A DNA stretch of 64,000 bases from Streptomyces scabiei 87.22 (GTDB lineage: Bacteria; Actinomycetota; Actinomycetes; Streptomycetales; Streptomycetaceae). Below the pieces are notes generated by a model, which saw only the letters and a program-made list of their open reading frames with translations, did not search any database and was not told the DNA's origin. The position numbers and the translations under genes were made by a program. Positions 18,017 to 27,200 of the stretch are shown one piece after another. The stretch is from the NCBI RefSeq assembly GCF_000091305.1, contig NC_013929.1:5890001-5954000 (forward strand), in the 5' to 3' direction. Each line of letters starts with the position of its first letter. The stretch's first letter is position 1.

Positions 18017-18072
18017 CACGGAGCGTGGGGCGGGCCGGCGTGGGCACGCCCCCACACGTGTCGCAGGGCGGA

Positions 18073-19362
18073 TCAGGGACGCGTCCTGACCGTGAAGGTC
18101 AAGCGGGAGGTGTCAGGCCCGGCCAGCCGCTCGGGCCCGCCGCCCGACTGTCCCTTGGCGACGGTGACGCGAACTGCGTCGCTCAGGAGTCGCTCGCGTG
18201 TCACCTCGCCATCCACGGCGAACGCCTCGCGATAGCGGCTGACGGTGTACTCATCGAGCCAGCTGGCACGCATGGCTGCGGGCGCGGGACACGTCGTGCC
18301 GCGAGCACTGGCGCGGCAGACGTAGTCGCCGTAGTCGTAGGCCTTCCGTGTGGCGAAGTACATGCGGCCACCACACCCGGCACAGTGTGCGACCCCGATG
18401 AGCAGCGACGTCTCCCGACGTTTGGCGCGAGTGCCGTTCGAGCGGGCGTTGAGGACATCCTGGAGGGCCTGGAACTCCTCTTCGGTGAGCACCGGAGGGC
18501 CGATCAGCACGGGTGCGCCGTTGGTGTCACGGACCGTCTGGCCCTTGTGCACTCGGTGGCCCATCAGTGCCGGGGTACGGAGGATTTTGCACAGACTGCC
18601 GACTGTCCAGCGGAATCGGTCGAAGTCGCGTCCGTGACGTCGGCCACCCGTAGGGCGTCCCTGAAGTTGGGCATGACGGTCGCGTGGCACCAGAACGCCC
18701 GCAGTTTCGAGTTTGTGGGCGATAGCCACCAGGGACAGTCCTGAGTGGACGTCGTCCACGATCGCGCACACGACGGGGATGGTCTCCGGGTCGGGAGCCA
18801 GACACCACCCGACGCCCGACGGATGGGGCGCCTTCCGGTACCCGAACGGCACAAGGCCGCCGCCGTATCGGCCCTTTGCGCGCAGCGCTTCGTGAGCGCC
18901 CGTCAGTCGGGCGGAAAGGGCGCGAGCCTCCTGCTCTGCGGCGTAGGCCAGGTTCATGCAGTGGCGAATGGCGTCGCCGTCTGCCTGTGGCGTCACCACG
19001 AGGGGCTGACGCTCTTCAGGCATTCCGAAGACGAGAGTGGTCGCATGCTGCTGACCCCATTCGATCAACTCTGACATGTGGGCGACGGAGCGCACCGCGC
19101 GGTCCACGTGTGACCACACGATGACTTCGTATTCGTCCGGGCGTCGCAGCCAAGGCGACAGCGCAGGCCGCTCGAACGGGGACATCTTGCGTGCGGAGAC
19201 GCCGAGGTCAGTGGCTTCGGCGATCAAGGTGCAGCCCAGTTGCTCGGCGCGCAGTTGGATGCAGGCGCGCTGCCTGTCCGGCGAGGTGGTCACTCCAGTC
19301 AGGTTGCTGAGACGCACGGCTCCAAGAGCTCGTGGGTGTTCGGTGGGGCTAGGCTGGGGCAT
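18073..19362 (-). CDS. serine recombinase (large serine recombinase family)
   Basis: A 429-residue site-specific DNA recombinase. The resolvase domain (about residues 12-150) has the catalytic Ser19 in GAVRLSNLTG, and later SARKMSPFERPALSPWL and VIVWSHVDRAVRS. The recombinase domain follows (GRYGGGLVPFGYRKAPHPSG). A zinc ribbon is visible as VAHCAGCGGRMYFATRKAYD with CRASARGTTCPAP after it. The C-terminal coiled-coil part is short, so it is smaller than typical phage integrases. The ATG at 19362 has GGAG 7 nt upstream; a longer frame to 19515 lacks one. No other mobile genes flank it (xthA on one side, merR on the other), so it is either the remnant of an element or a minimal self-mobile gene. 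Confidence 0.82.
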   Translation of the reverse strand: MPQPSPTEHPRALGAVRLSNLTGVTTSPDRQRACIQLRAEQLGCTLIAEATDLGVSARKMSPFERPALSPWLRRPDEYEVIVWSHVDRAVRSVAHMSELIEWGQQHATTLVFGMPEERQPLVVTPQADGDAIRHCMNLAYAAEQEARALSARLTGAHEALRAKGRYGGGLVPFGYRKAPHPSGVGWCLAPDPETIPVVCAIVDDVHSGLSLVAIAHKLETAGVLVPRDRHAQLQGRPTGGRRHGRDFDRFRWTVGSLCKILRTPALMGHRVHKGQTVRDTNGAPVLIGPPVLTEEEFQALQDVLNARSNGTRAKRRETSLLIGVAHCAGCGGRMYFATRKAYDYGDYVCRASARGTTCPAPAAMRASWLDEYTVSRYREAFAVDGEVTRERLLSDAVRVTVAKGQSGGGPERLAGPDTSRLTFTVRTRP

Positions 19363-19550
19363 GTCGGCGCTCCGTGAAGTGTCGGCCACACCCCGGGGCT
19401 GGTCGCACAGCCGCCGGGGCCTTTGCGATCTCACTCTCGGATGCCGAATTCCAATCCTTGCGCGGTTGGGTCGAAATACCCCTGAAAGGGTGAATGTTCC
19501 TGCTGGGCAACGCATGGGGACGTGCAGGTGCTTATGGCCCCCGCGGCCTC

Positions 19551-20210
19551 CTACGGCTGCCCTCGCAGCCGCCGGTCCAGCGCCAGTGACAGCTCCGCCT
19601 CCATTGCGCTCTTCGCCAGTGGGCGCAGGCGGTGGAGGTCTTCGGGGGTGTGGTCGGGCTGGGTGCCGAGGAGGTCGGTGAAGAGGGTGGCGAGGGCCTC
19701 GGCGTGTTCGCGGACGCGGCGGCCGACGGTGAGGACGTCGGCCAGCGGGACGCCCTCGCGGACCAGGGCGGCCGTGACGTCCAGCAGGCGGCGGCTGATG
19801 TGCACGATCTCGCCGCCGTCGGTGGCGAGATAGCCGAGGTCCAGGGCGGTGGCGAGGTTCTCCGGGGTCGCCTGGTCGCCGAAGTGGTCGGCGAGTTCCT
19901 CAGGGGAGAGGCGGACCGGGACCTCCTCGGTGGGGTCCCCGAGGCCCAGCAGTTCGCCCACGTCGCGGCCCTGGTCGAACGCCTCGGCCAGCTCGGCTAT
20001 GCCGCTGAGCGTGTGGCCCCGCTCCAGCAGGGCCGAGATGGTGCGCAGCCGTGCCAGGTGCGTGTCGTCGTACCAGGCGATGCGGCCCTCGCGGCGGGGC
20101 GGCGGGATCAGTCTGCGCTCCCGGTAGAAGCGCAGGGTGCGTACGGTGATGCCGGCCTCCCTGGCCAGCTCCTCCATGCGGTACTCGTGTCGCTCGCCGT
20201 CTTCTGCCAC
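19551..20210 (-). CDS. MerR family transcriptional regulator
   Basis: A 219-residue regulator with an N-terminal winged-helix MerR DNA-binding domain (RMEELAREAGITVRTLRFYR, ERRLIPPPRREGRIAWYDD, HLARLRTISALLERGHTLSG). The C-terminal part is helical and lacks a cysteine metal site, so it probably senses an organic ligand. It is divergent from the monooxygenase operon with a 156-bp gap containing a 20-bp inverted repeat, and is the likely regulator of that operon. Confidence 0.9.
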   Translation of the reverse strand: MAEDGERHEYRMEELAREAGITVRTLRFYRERRLIPPPRREGRIAWYDDTHLARLRTISALLERGHTLSGIAELAEAFDQGRDVGELLGLGDPTEEVPVRLSPEELADHFGDQATPENLATALDLGYLATDGGEIVHISRRLLDVTAALVREGVPLADVLTVGRRVREHAEALATLFTDLLGTQPDHTPEDLHRLRPLAKSAMEAELSLALDRRLRGQP

Positions 20211-20293
20211 TCGCGCAGCCTATGTCGTACCGCTGGTAACTCCAGAGGTCCGGACCCCTACCCATCGGTACGGTCCTGCCCTACGCTCCCACT

Positions 20294-20313
20294 GCGCCAG
20301 TGATTACTGGCGC
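20294..20313. promoter_or_regulatory. 20-bp inverted repeat, candidate MerR operator
   Basis: GCGCCAGT and ACTGGCGC form exact 8-bp arms around GATT. It lies between the divergent merR and monooxygenase genes, 53 bp before the latter's start, where a MerR operator would be expected. Confidence 0.45.
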
Positions 20314-20366
20314 GGACATGAGGTGCGAACGCGGTGTGCGCACGCGATGAGGCGTGGAGGTACCGG

Positions 20367-21950
20367 ATGGCCGGGCAGGAACAGGGCGGGCGGGAACGGG
20401 TGCCGCATGTGCGGGTGGCGGTGGTCGGGTCCGGGTTCGGCGGGCTCGGCGCGGCCGTGCGGCTGCGGCGCGAGGGGATCACCGACTTCGTCGTCCTGGA
20501 GCGGGCCGGTTCCGTGGGCGGTACCTGGCGGGACAACGACTACCCGGGGTGCGCCTGTGACGTGCCCTCGCACCTGTACTCGTTCTCCTTCGCGCCGAAC
20601 CACGCCTGGCCGCGTGCCTTCTCCGGGCAGGAGCACATCCGGGCCTATCTGGAACACGTGACGGACGTCTTCGGGCTGCGCCCGCACATCCGCTTCGACT
20701 CCGAGGTGCTGCGGATGGCCTGGGACGGGGAGCGGCTGTGCTGGGACATCGAGACCAGTGGCGGGCGGCTCTCCGCCGACCTCGTCGTCTCCGCCACCGG
20801 CCCGTTGTCCGATCCGAGGATCCCCACCGAGGCCGAGCTGCCGGGCCTCGGCTCCTTCCCCGGCAAGGTCTTCCACTCCGCCCGCTGGGACCACGGCTAC
20901 GACCTGCGCGGCAAGCGGGTCGCGATGATCGGCACGGGCGCCTCCGCGGCCCAGATCGTGCCGGCGATCGCGCCCGAGGTCGGCCGGCTGACGCTCTTCC
21001 AGCGGACCCCGCCGTGGGTGATGCCGCGGGTCGACCGGAGCATCGGCCCCGTCGAGCAGTGGCTGCACCGGCAGCTGCCCTTCACCGCGCAGGCGCGGCG
21101 CGGAGTGCTGTGGGGCGTCCGGGAGATGCAGGTGCAGGCCTTCACCAAACGCCCCAGGACGCTGGGCCTGGTGGAGCGGGTGGCGAAGCGGAACCTGGCC
21201 CGCGCGGTGCGGGACCCGGAGCTGCGCGCCCGGCTCACGCCCGACTACCGCATCGGCTGCAAGCGCATCCTGCTCTCGAACACCTACTATCCGGCGCTCA
21301 CCCGGCCGAACGTCGACGTCATCGCGTCCGGGCTGGCCAAGGTCGACGGCTCCACGCTCGTCGCCGCCGACGGGTCCGCCGCCGAGGTCGACGCGATCGT
21401 CTTCGGCACCGGGTTCCACGTCACCGACATGCCGATCGCCGACCGGGTGGTGGGCGCGGACGGCCGGACCCTCGCCGAGGCGTGGGCGGACGGCGGGATG
21501 CGGTCCCTGCGCGGGGCGTCGGCCGCCGGGTTCCCCAACTGGATGACGATCATCGGGCCCAACACGGGCCTCGGGAACTCCAGCATGATCCTGATGATCG
21601 AGTCCCAGCTGAACTACCTGGCCGACTACGTACGGCAGTTGGACGTGCTGGGCGGCCGGGTCGCCCTGGACGCCCGGCCCGCCGCCGTGGCGGCCTGGAA
21701 CCAGCGGCTCCAGCAGCGCATGGAGCGCACGGTCTGGAACACGGGCGGCTGCACCAGCTGGTACCTCGACGCCGACGGCCGCAACACGACCGTCTGGCCG
21801 GGCACGACGAGCGAGTTCCGCAGCGCGACCCGGCGCGTCGACCTGAGCGAGTACACGGTGCTGCGGGCGGCCAGGACGGGTACGGGGAACGACGAGACGC
21901 CCGGCGCCTCCGCGACGGGCGGCACGGCGAAGGTGGAGGCCGGAGCGTGA
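20367..21950 (+). CDS. flavin-containing Baeyer-Villiger-type monooxygenase
   Basis: A 527-residue FAD/NADPH monooxygenase. The FAD Rossmann motif GSGFGG is at residues 21-26, followed by LERAGSVGGTWRDNDYPGCA. The Baeyer-Villiger fingerprint FxGxxxHxxxW is present as FPGKVFHSARWD, and the NADPH motif as MIGTGASAAQ. It should insert oxygen into a ketone or aldehyde. The ATG at 20367 has GGAGG 6 nt upstream. The stop overlaps the hydrolase start (GTGA), and that gene overlaps an SDR, giving an oxygenase-esterase-dehydrogenase series like the mycobacterial mymA operon (Rv3083-lipR-sadH). Confidence 0.9.
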   Translation: MAGQEQGGRERVPHVRVAVVGSGFGGLGAAVRLRREGITDFVVLERAGSVGGTWRDNDYPGCACDVPSHLYSFSFAPNHAWPRAFSGQEHIRAYLEHVTDVFGLRPHIRFDSEVLRMAWDGERLCWDIETSGGRLSADLVVSATGPLSDPRIPTEAELPGLGSFPGKVFHSARWDHGYDLRGKRVAMIGTGASAAQIVPAIAPEVGRLTLFQRTPPWVMPRVDRSIGPVEQWLHRQLPFTAQARRGVLWGVREMQVQAFTKRPRTLGLVERVAKRNLARAVRDPELRARLTPDYRIGCKRILLSNTYYPALTRPNVDVIASGLAKVDGSTLVAADGSAAEVDAIVFGTGFHVTDMPIADRVVGADGRTLAEAWADGGMRSLRGASAAGFPNWMTIIGPNTGLGNSSMILMIESQLNYLADYVRQLDVLGGRVALDARPAAVAAWNQRLQQRMERTVWNTGGCTSWYLDADGRNTTVWPGTTSEFRSATRRVDLSEYTVLRAARTGTGNDETPGASATGGTAKVEAGA

Positions 21951-22882
21951 CCCGACTGACCCATGTGAAGCACGGGCCCTACGCCCCGCCCGTCGCCGTC
22001 CGGGAGTTGACGGCCGTGTCCGCCGACGGGACGCGGCTGCACGTCGAGACGCACGGTCCGCAGGACGCTCCCGCGGTGGTCCTCGTGCACGGCTGGACCT
22101 GCTCGACGGCCTACTGGGCGGCGCAGGTGCGGGAACTCGCCGCCGACCACCGGGTCGTCCTCTACGACCAGCGCGGCCACGGCCGCAGCACCGCCTCCGC
22201 CGCGTGCCACGCGGACGCCCTCGCCGACGATCTGGAGGCCGTGCTCGCGGCGACGCTCGCGCCGGGCGAGAAGGCGGTGCTGGCCGGGCACTCCATGGGC
22301 GGGATGACGCTGATGGCGGCCGCCGGGCGGCCGGGCTTCCGGGAGCACGCGGCGGCGGTCCTGCTGTGCAGCACGGGCAGTTCACGGCTGGTCGACGAGT
22401 CGCTGGTCGTGCCGATGCGGCCGGGCCGGGTACGCACCTGGCTCACGCGGCAGGTCCTCGGCTCCCGGGCCCCGCTCGGGCCGGTCACACCGGTCGCCCG
22501 GCGCATCCTCAAGTACGCGACCATGGGGCCCGGCGCGTCGCCGGTGATGGTCGAGGCGTGCGCGCGGATCGTGCACGCGTGCCCGGCACGGGTGCGGCAC
22601 GCCTGGTCGCACGTCCTCGCCGCCCTCGACCTCGACCACGGGGTGCGGGAGTTGACGGTGCCGACGGCCGTCGTCGTGGGCACGGCGGACCGGATGACCC
22701 CGCCCGTGCACGCGCGGGCGCTGGCCGCCGCGCTGCCCGACTGTGTGGGCGTGAGCGAGCTGACCGGGGTCGGACACATGGCGCCGGTGGAGGCGCCGGA
22801 AGCGGTCACCGCCCGGATACGCGGGCTGGCGGCGGCACATGTACGGGTGGAGCGGGACGAGTTGGAGGAGGCGGGCGCATGA
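21947..22882 (+). CDS. alpha/beta hydrolase
   Basis: A 311-residue alpha/beta-fold hydrolase. The oxyanion segment is VVLVHGWTCSTAYW, the nucleophile elbow GHSMGG, the acidic residue is in VGTADRMTPP and the histidine in GVGHMAPVEAP. Coupled by a GTGA overlap to the monooxygenase and by ATGA to the SDR, it could open the ester or lactone formed by Baeyer-Villiger oxidation; this is inferred from order. The segment between elbow and acid (about residues 140-220) is the lid. Confidence 0.9.
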   Translation: MTRLTHVKHGPYAPPVAVRELTAVSADGTRLHVETHGPQDAPAVVLVHGWTCSTAYWAAQVRELAADHRVVLYDQRGHGRSTASAACHADALADDLEAVLAATLAPGEKAVLAGHSMGGMTLMAAAGRPGFREHAAAVLLCSTGSSRLVDESLVVPMRPGRVRTWLTRQVLGSRAPLGPVTPVARRILKYATMGPGASPVMVEACARIVHACPARVRHAWSHVLAALDLDHGVRELTVPTAVVVGTADRMTPPVHARALAAALPDCVGVSELTGVGHMAPVEAPEAVTARIRGLAAAHVRVERDELEEAGA

Positions 22883-23775
22883 GCAACGGCAGCACCCTGG
22901 AGGGGCGGGTCGCGGTCGTCACCGGGGCCGCGCGGGGCGTCGGGGAACTCCTCGCGCGCAAGCTCTCGGTGCGGGGGGTGAAGGTCGCGCTCGTCGGCCT
23001 CGAACCGGACGAGCTGAAGCGGGTGTCGGAGCGGGTGTACGGAGACTGTGCGTACTGGCACGCCGATGTCACCGACCACGAGGCCATGACGCGGGTCGCG
23101 GCCGAGGTGAAGGAGCGGTTCGGGCGGGTCGACATCGTCGTCGCCAACGCGGGCGTCGCCACGGGCGGGCCGTTCGTGGACTCCGACCCCGACTCCTGGC
23201 GGCGGGTCATCGAGGTCAACCTCGTCGGATCGGCCGTCACCGGGCGGGCGTTCCTGCCGGCGCTGATCGAGAGCCGGGGGTATCTGCTGCAGATCGCCTC
23301 CCTCGCGGCGATCACCCCGGCACCGATGATGACGGCGTACTGCGCGTCCAAGTCGGGTGTGGAGGCGTACGCGCACTGTCTGCGGGCCGAGGTCGCGCAC
23401 CGGGGAGTCGGGGTCGGGGTCGGGTATCTGTCCTGGACCGACACGGACATGGTGCGCGGGGCCGACAAGGAGGAGGGGATGCGGGAGTTGCGGGAGCGGC
23501 TGCCGTGGCCGGCCGGGAAGACGTATCCGCTGGGGCCCGCGGTGGACCGGCTGGTCGCCGGGATCGAGCGGCGGTCCAGTCATGTGTACGGGCAGTGGTG
23601 GCTGCGCGGGATGCAGGGCGTGCGCGGGTATCTCCCGGGTCTCATCGGGACGTTCGCGCCGCGCGAGGTGCGGCGGATGGAGCCGCGGCTGCGCGGGGTG
23701 GCCAAGGGGCTGGTGGGGGCCGGTGGGGCCGCGGACGAGCGGACCCGGGGGGTCGAGGCGCCGGAGCCCCGATAG
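22879..23775 (+). CDS. short-chain dehydrogenase/reductase
   Basis: A 298-residue NAD(P)-dependent oxidoreductase. It has the cofactor motif VTGAARGVGELLA, the NAG motif in VVANAGVATGGPF, catalytic Ser in LLQIASLAAITPA, and the YCASKSG catalytic Tyr/Lys pair. The C-terminal extension after residue 200 (HVYGQWWLRGMQGVRGYLPG) resembles SadH-type SDRs. The start overlaps the hydrolase stop. It would interconvert an alcohol and a carbonyl in the same pathway. Confidence 0.9.
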   Translation: MSNGSTLEGRVAVVTGAARGVGELLARKLSVRGVKVALVGLEPDELKRVSERVYGDCAYWHADVTDHEAMTRVAAEVKERFGRVDIVVANAGVATGGPFVDSDPDSWRRVIEVNLVGSAVTGRAFLPALIESRGYLLQIASLAAITPAPMMTAYCASKSGVEAYAHCLRAEVAHRGVGVGVGYLSWTDTDMVRGADKEEGMRELRERLPWPAGKTYPLGPAVDRLVAGIERRSSHVYGQWWLRGMQGVRGYLPGLIGTFAPREVRRMEPRLRGVAKGLVGAGGAADERTRGVEAPEPR

Positions 23776-23876
23776 CGGTGCGTCACCGTACGTCACTGAT
23801 CGAAATGCGTCGTATGTCCGCCCGTGTTTGTCTGGTCGAGGCCCGATCCCCTCACCCACAACGGGAGTGAATCCAC

Positions 23877-24146
23877 ATGGGCATGAAGGACCAGTTCCAG
23901 GACAAGGCTGAGCAGCTGAAGCGTAAGGCCGGGCAGTCGCCGCAGGAGCGGCAGCAGGCTCAGCGGCCTGGTGAGCGTGAGCGTGAGCAGCCCGGGCGCG
24001 AGCCCGGCCGTGAGCACGGGCAGCCGCAGCGCGAGCACCGGCCGCAGCGTGAGCACGGGCAGCCGGAGCGTGGCGCGCGGCGGCGGGACGAGGAGTCCGA
24101 GCGGCTGATGCGGGACGACGAGGACCGGTTCCGGCAGGACGTGTAG
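23877..24146 (+). CDS. small hydrophilic repeat-rich protein, CsbD-like N-terminus
   Basis: An 89-residue, extremely charged protein. The first 20 residues (MGMKDQFQDKAEQLKRKAGQ) resemble the start of CsbD-like stress proteins. The middle is a Gln/Arg/Glu/His/Pro repeat (REHGQPQREH, REHGQPERGA) and should be disordered. GGGAG lies 9 nt before the ATG. The function is unknown; a hydrophilin-like stress role is only a guess. A strong bidirectional hairpin follows. Confidence 0.72.
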   Translation: MGMKDQFQDKAEQLKRKAGQSPQERQQAQRPGEREREQPGREPGREHGQPQREHRPQREHGQPERGARRRDEESERLMRDDEDRFRQDV

Positions 24147-24168
24147 TGCCGGACGTGTAGTGCCGGAC
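24137..24168 (+). repeat. 14-bp tandem duplication across a stop codon
   Basis: GGACGTGTAGTGCC at 24137-24150 is repeated exactly at 24151-24164, with GGAC beginning a third unit. The first copy contains the stop of the preceding gene, so a duplicate stop lies 14 bp downstream. It looks like a recent slippage event. Confidence 0.8.
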
Positions 24169-24191
24169 CCGCTCCGGACACGCTGAACGTG

Positions 24192-24218
24192 GGGCGCCCT
24201 CCTTCCGGGAGGGCGCCC
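24192..24218. terminator. 11-bp stem hairpin between converging genes
   Basis: GGGCGCCCTCC pairs exactly with GGAGGGCGCCC around a 5-nt loop. It lies between the small charged protein and the Tricorn-like gene, which converge, so it is probably bidirectional. Confidence 0.8.
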
Positions 24219-24258
24219 TGCGTCGTCGTGCGTCCCGCGTCGGCCGCGCGTCGGCCGG

Positions 24259-27200
24259 TCAGGGGCGTCCCGGCAGCGGGGGCCGGCTCCTGTCGGGGAC
24301 GCCGGTGTGGTCCGGCGGGTTCGCCGGGGGGTGGGTCTTGAGGAGGTCCAGGGCCAGGGTCACCGCCGCCTCCAGCTGGGTGTTGCGGCCCTCGGCCCAG
24401 TCCAGGGGGGTGCGCAGGGTCTCCAGGTCCGGGGTGACGCCCCGGTTCTCGACGGTCCAGCCGTACGCGTCGAACCAGGCGGCGTTCATGGGGACGGTGA
24501 TGACCGAGCCGTCGCCGAGCTGGTGGCGGCCGGTCATGCCGACGACGCCGCCCCAGGTGCGCTGGCCGACGACGGGGCCGAGGGCGAGGAGTCTGAACGC
24601 CGCCGCGATCATGTCGCCGTCGGACGAGGTCGCCTCGTCGGTCAGTGCCACCACCGGGCCGCGCGGGGCGCTCGACGCGTACGACACCGGCTGGGCGTCC
24701 CGGGTCAGGTCCCAGCCGAGGATCGTGCGGGACAGTTTCTCCACCACCAGCTCGCTGATGTGGCCGCCCGCGTTGCCGCGCACGTCCACGATCAGGGCGG
24801 GCCGGGAGACCTCCATGCGCAGGTCGCGGTTGAACTGGGCCCAGCCCGAGCCGCCCATGTCCGGGATGTGCAGATAGCCGCAGTGGCCACCGCTCAACTC
24901 CCGTACGACCGCGCGGCGTTTGGCCACCCAGTCCTGGTAGCGCAGGGGGCGTTCGTCGATCAGCGGGACCACGGCGACACGGCGGGAGCGGCCCTCGCCC
25001 GCGGCATCCAAGGGGCCCGAAGGGCCTTCCTCGGCAGGGCGGGCGACGGGTTGGGCGAAGGTGAGTTCGACGGTGGTGCCGCCCGCGCCCGCGAGCAGGG
25101 GGTACGGCCCGGTCGCCGGGTCCACCGGGCGGCCGTCGACGTGGGTCAGCGCGTCACCTTCCCTGATGCCGGTGCCGGCCAGCGGGGAGCGGGCCTTGGA
25201 GTCGGAGGAGTCGCCGGGCAGGATGCGGCGGACCGTCCAGTGGTCGTCCCGGCGGACGAGGTTGGCGCCGAGGAGGCCCTGGCGGCGCTGGTAGTGGGGC
25301 GGGCCCTCGTTGCGGCGGGCGGCGGAGACATAGGCGTGGGAGGTGCCGAGTTCGCCCAGGACCTCCCGCAGCAGGTCCGCGAACTCGTCGGGGGAGGCGA
25401 CCCGTTCGACCAGCGGGCGGTACTGGTCGAGGATCGCGTCCCAGTCGATGCCGCTCATCCCGGGATCCCAGAAGTAGGCGCGGATCAGCCGGCCGGCCTC
25501 CGCGTACGACTGGCGCCACTCGGCGGCCGGGTCGACCTCGTGCAGGACGCGTCTCAGGTCGATCCAGACGGTCGAGTCGCTGTCGCCGGACTCGGTGGCG
25601 GGCACGGCCCGCAGGTCGCCCTCGTCCACGACGACCAGCCGCGCGCCGTTGCCGCTGACCGCGAACCAGTCGAGGTGCTCGACGAGTTCGGACTTCTTGG
25701 CCCGGCCGATGTCGAAGTGTTCGAGGGTCGGGCGGCCCGTCATGTCGTCCGGGTTGGCGAAGGTCTCGCCCAGGGCGCCCGAGATCGGCCAGCGCAGCCA
25801 GACGAGGCCGCCGCCGGAGACCGGGTACAGCGCCGAATACTTGGAGGCGGTGACGGGGAAGGGGGCGACCCGGCTCTCCAGACCCTCGGTCTCGACGGTG
25901 ACCGTCCCGTCGGTGCTGTCGTCCTCGGTCGGGTCCATGCCGCCGGCGACCGGGCGGCCGTCGGGGTTCAGGGCGAAGGGGGACGGTGTGGCGGAGGAGA
26001 GCGGCAGCAGGTAGGGGCGGCAGCCGAGCGGGAAGGACAGGTCGCCGGTGTGGACGTCGTACACCGGGTCGAAGCCGCGCCAGGACAGGAAGGCGAGGTA
26101 GCGGCCGTCGCGGGTGAACACCGGGTTCTCGTCCTCGAAGCGGCCGCTCGTGACGTCGACGACGAGCCGGTCCTTGATCCGGGCCATCTTGATCTGCCGC
26201 AGTGAGCGGCCGATGCCCGGGTGGGACCAGGTCAGCCAGGCGCCGTCCGGGGAGAAGGCGAGGTCGCGGACGGGGCCGTTGAGGGAGGCGATGAGTTCGG
26301 TGACCTCGCCGTCCGACTCCTCCGTCGTGTCGAGGAGGAGGACCCGGCCGTCGTGCGCGGCGATGGCGAGACGCTCACCGCTCGGGTCCGCCACCAGCTC
26401 CAGGACCCGGCCCAGACCGCCGGAGACCAGGCGGCGGGGTGCGCGTTCGCCGGTGGCCCGGGGGAGGTGGGCGATCTCGACCGCGTCCTCGCCGTCCGCG
26501 TCCGTCACGTACGCCACCCGGCCCCCGGAGCCGAGCATCTCGGGCAGCCGGACGCGGACGCCGGGGGTGTCGGCGATGGTCCGGGCGGGGCCGTCGCGGT
26601 GGGTCAGCCAGTAGAGGCTGCCGCGTACGACGACCGCGCTCGCCCGGCCCGTCCCGTCGACGGAGAGGCCGTCCACGTGCTGCGCGGCCGGCACCTGGTA
26701 GGGCCGCCGCCCGGTGAGCGCCCCGCCGAGCGTCACGTCCAAACGCCGGGGACGGGCGTCCGGGGCGAGGTCGTCGACGATCCACAGCTCGCCCGCGCAC
26801 TGGTACACCACCCGGGTGCCGTCGCTCGACGCGTGCCGGGCGTAGAAGGCGTCGTGGTCGGTGTGGCGGCGCAGGTCGGAGCCGTCGTACGCGCAGGAGT
26901 AGAGGTTGCCGACGCCCTCGTGGTCGGAGAGGAAGGCGATCCGGCCGCCGACGAACACGGGGGAGTGCAGGTGCCCTTCGAGTTCGGCCAGCAGCCGTTC
27001 GCCGTGCAGCCAGAGGCGGCCCGTGGCGCCGCCCCGGTAGCGCTTCCAGGAGGCCGGTTCGTGCGGGGGCGTGCCGGTGAGCAGCAGGGTGCGGCGCTCG
27101 CCGTCGATCTCGGCGGACTGGATGTCGGAGACCGGGCCCCAGGGCAGTTTGCGGCCGGGGTCGCCGTCGGTGCGGACCTTGTAGGCCCAGGTGAAGTACG

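Noticed and set aside
18040..18055. Terminator hairpin after xthA (GTGGG/CCCAC)
   Set aside because: The stem is only 5 bp; too weak to call.
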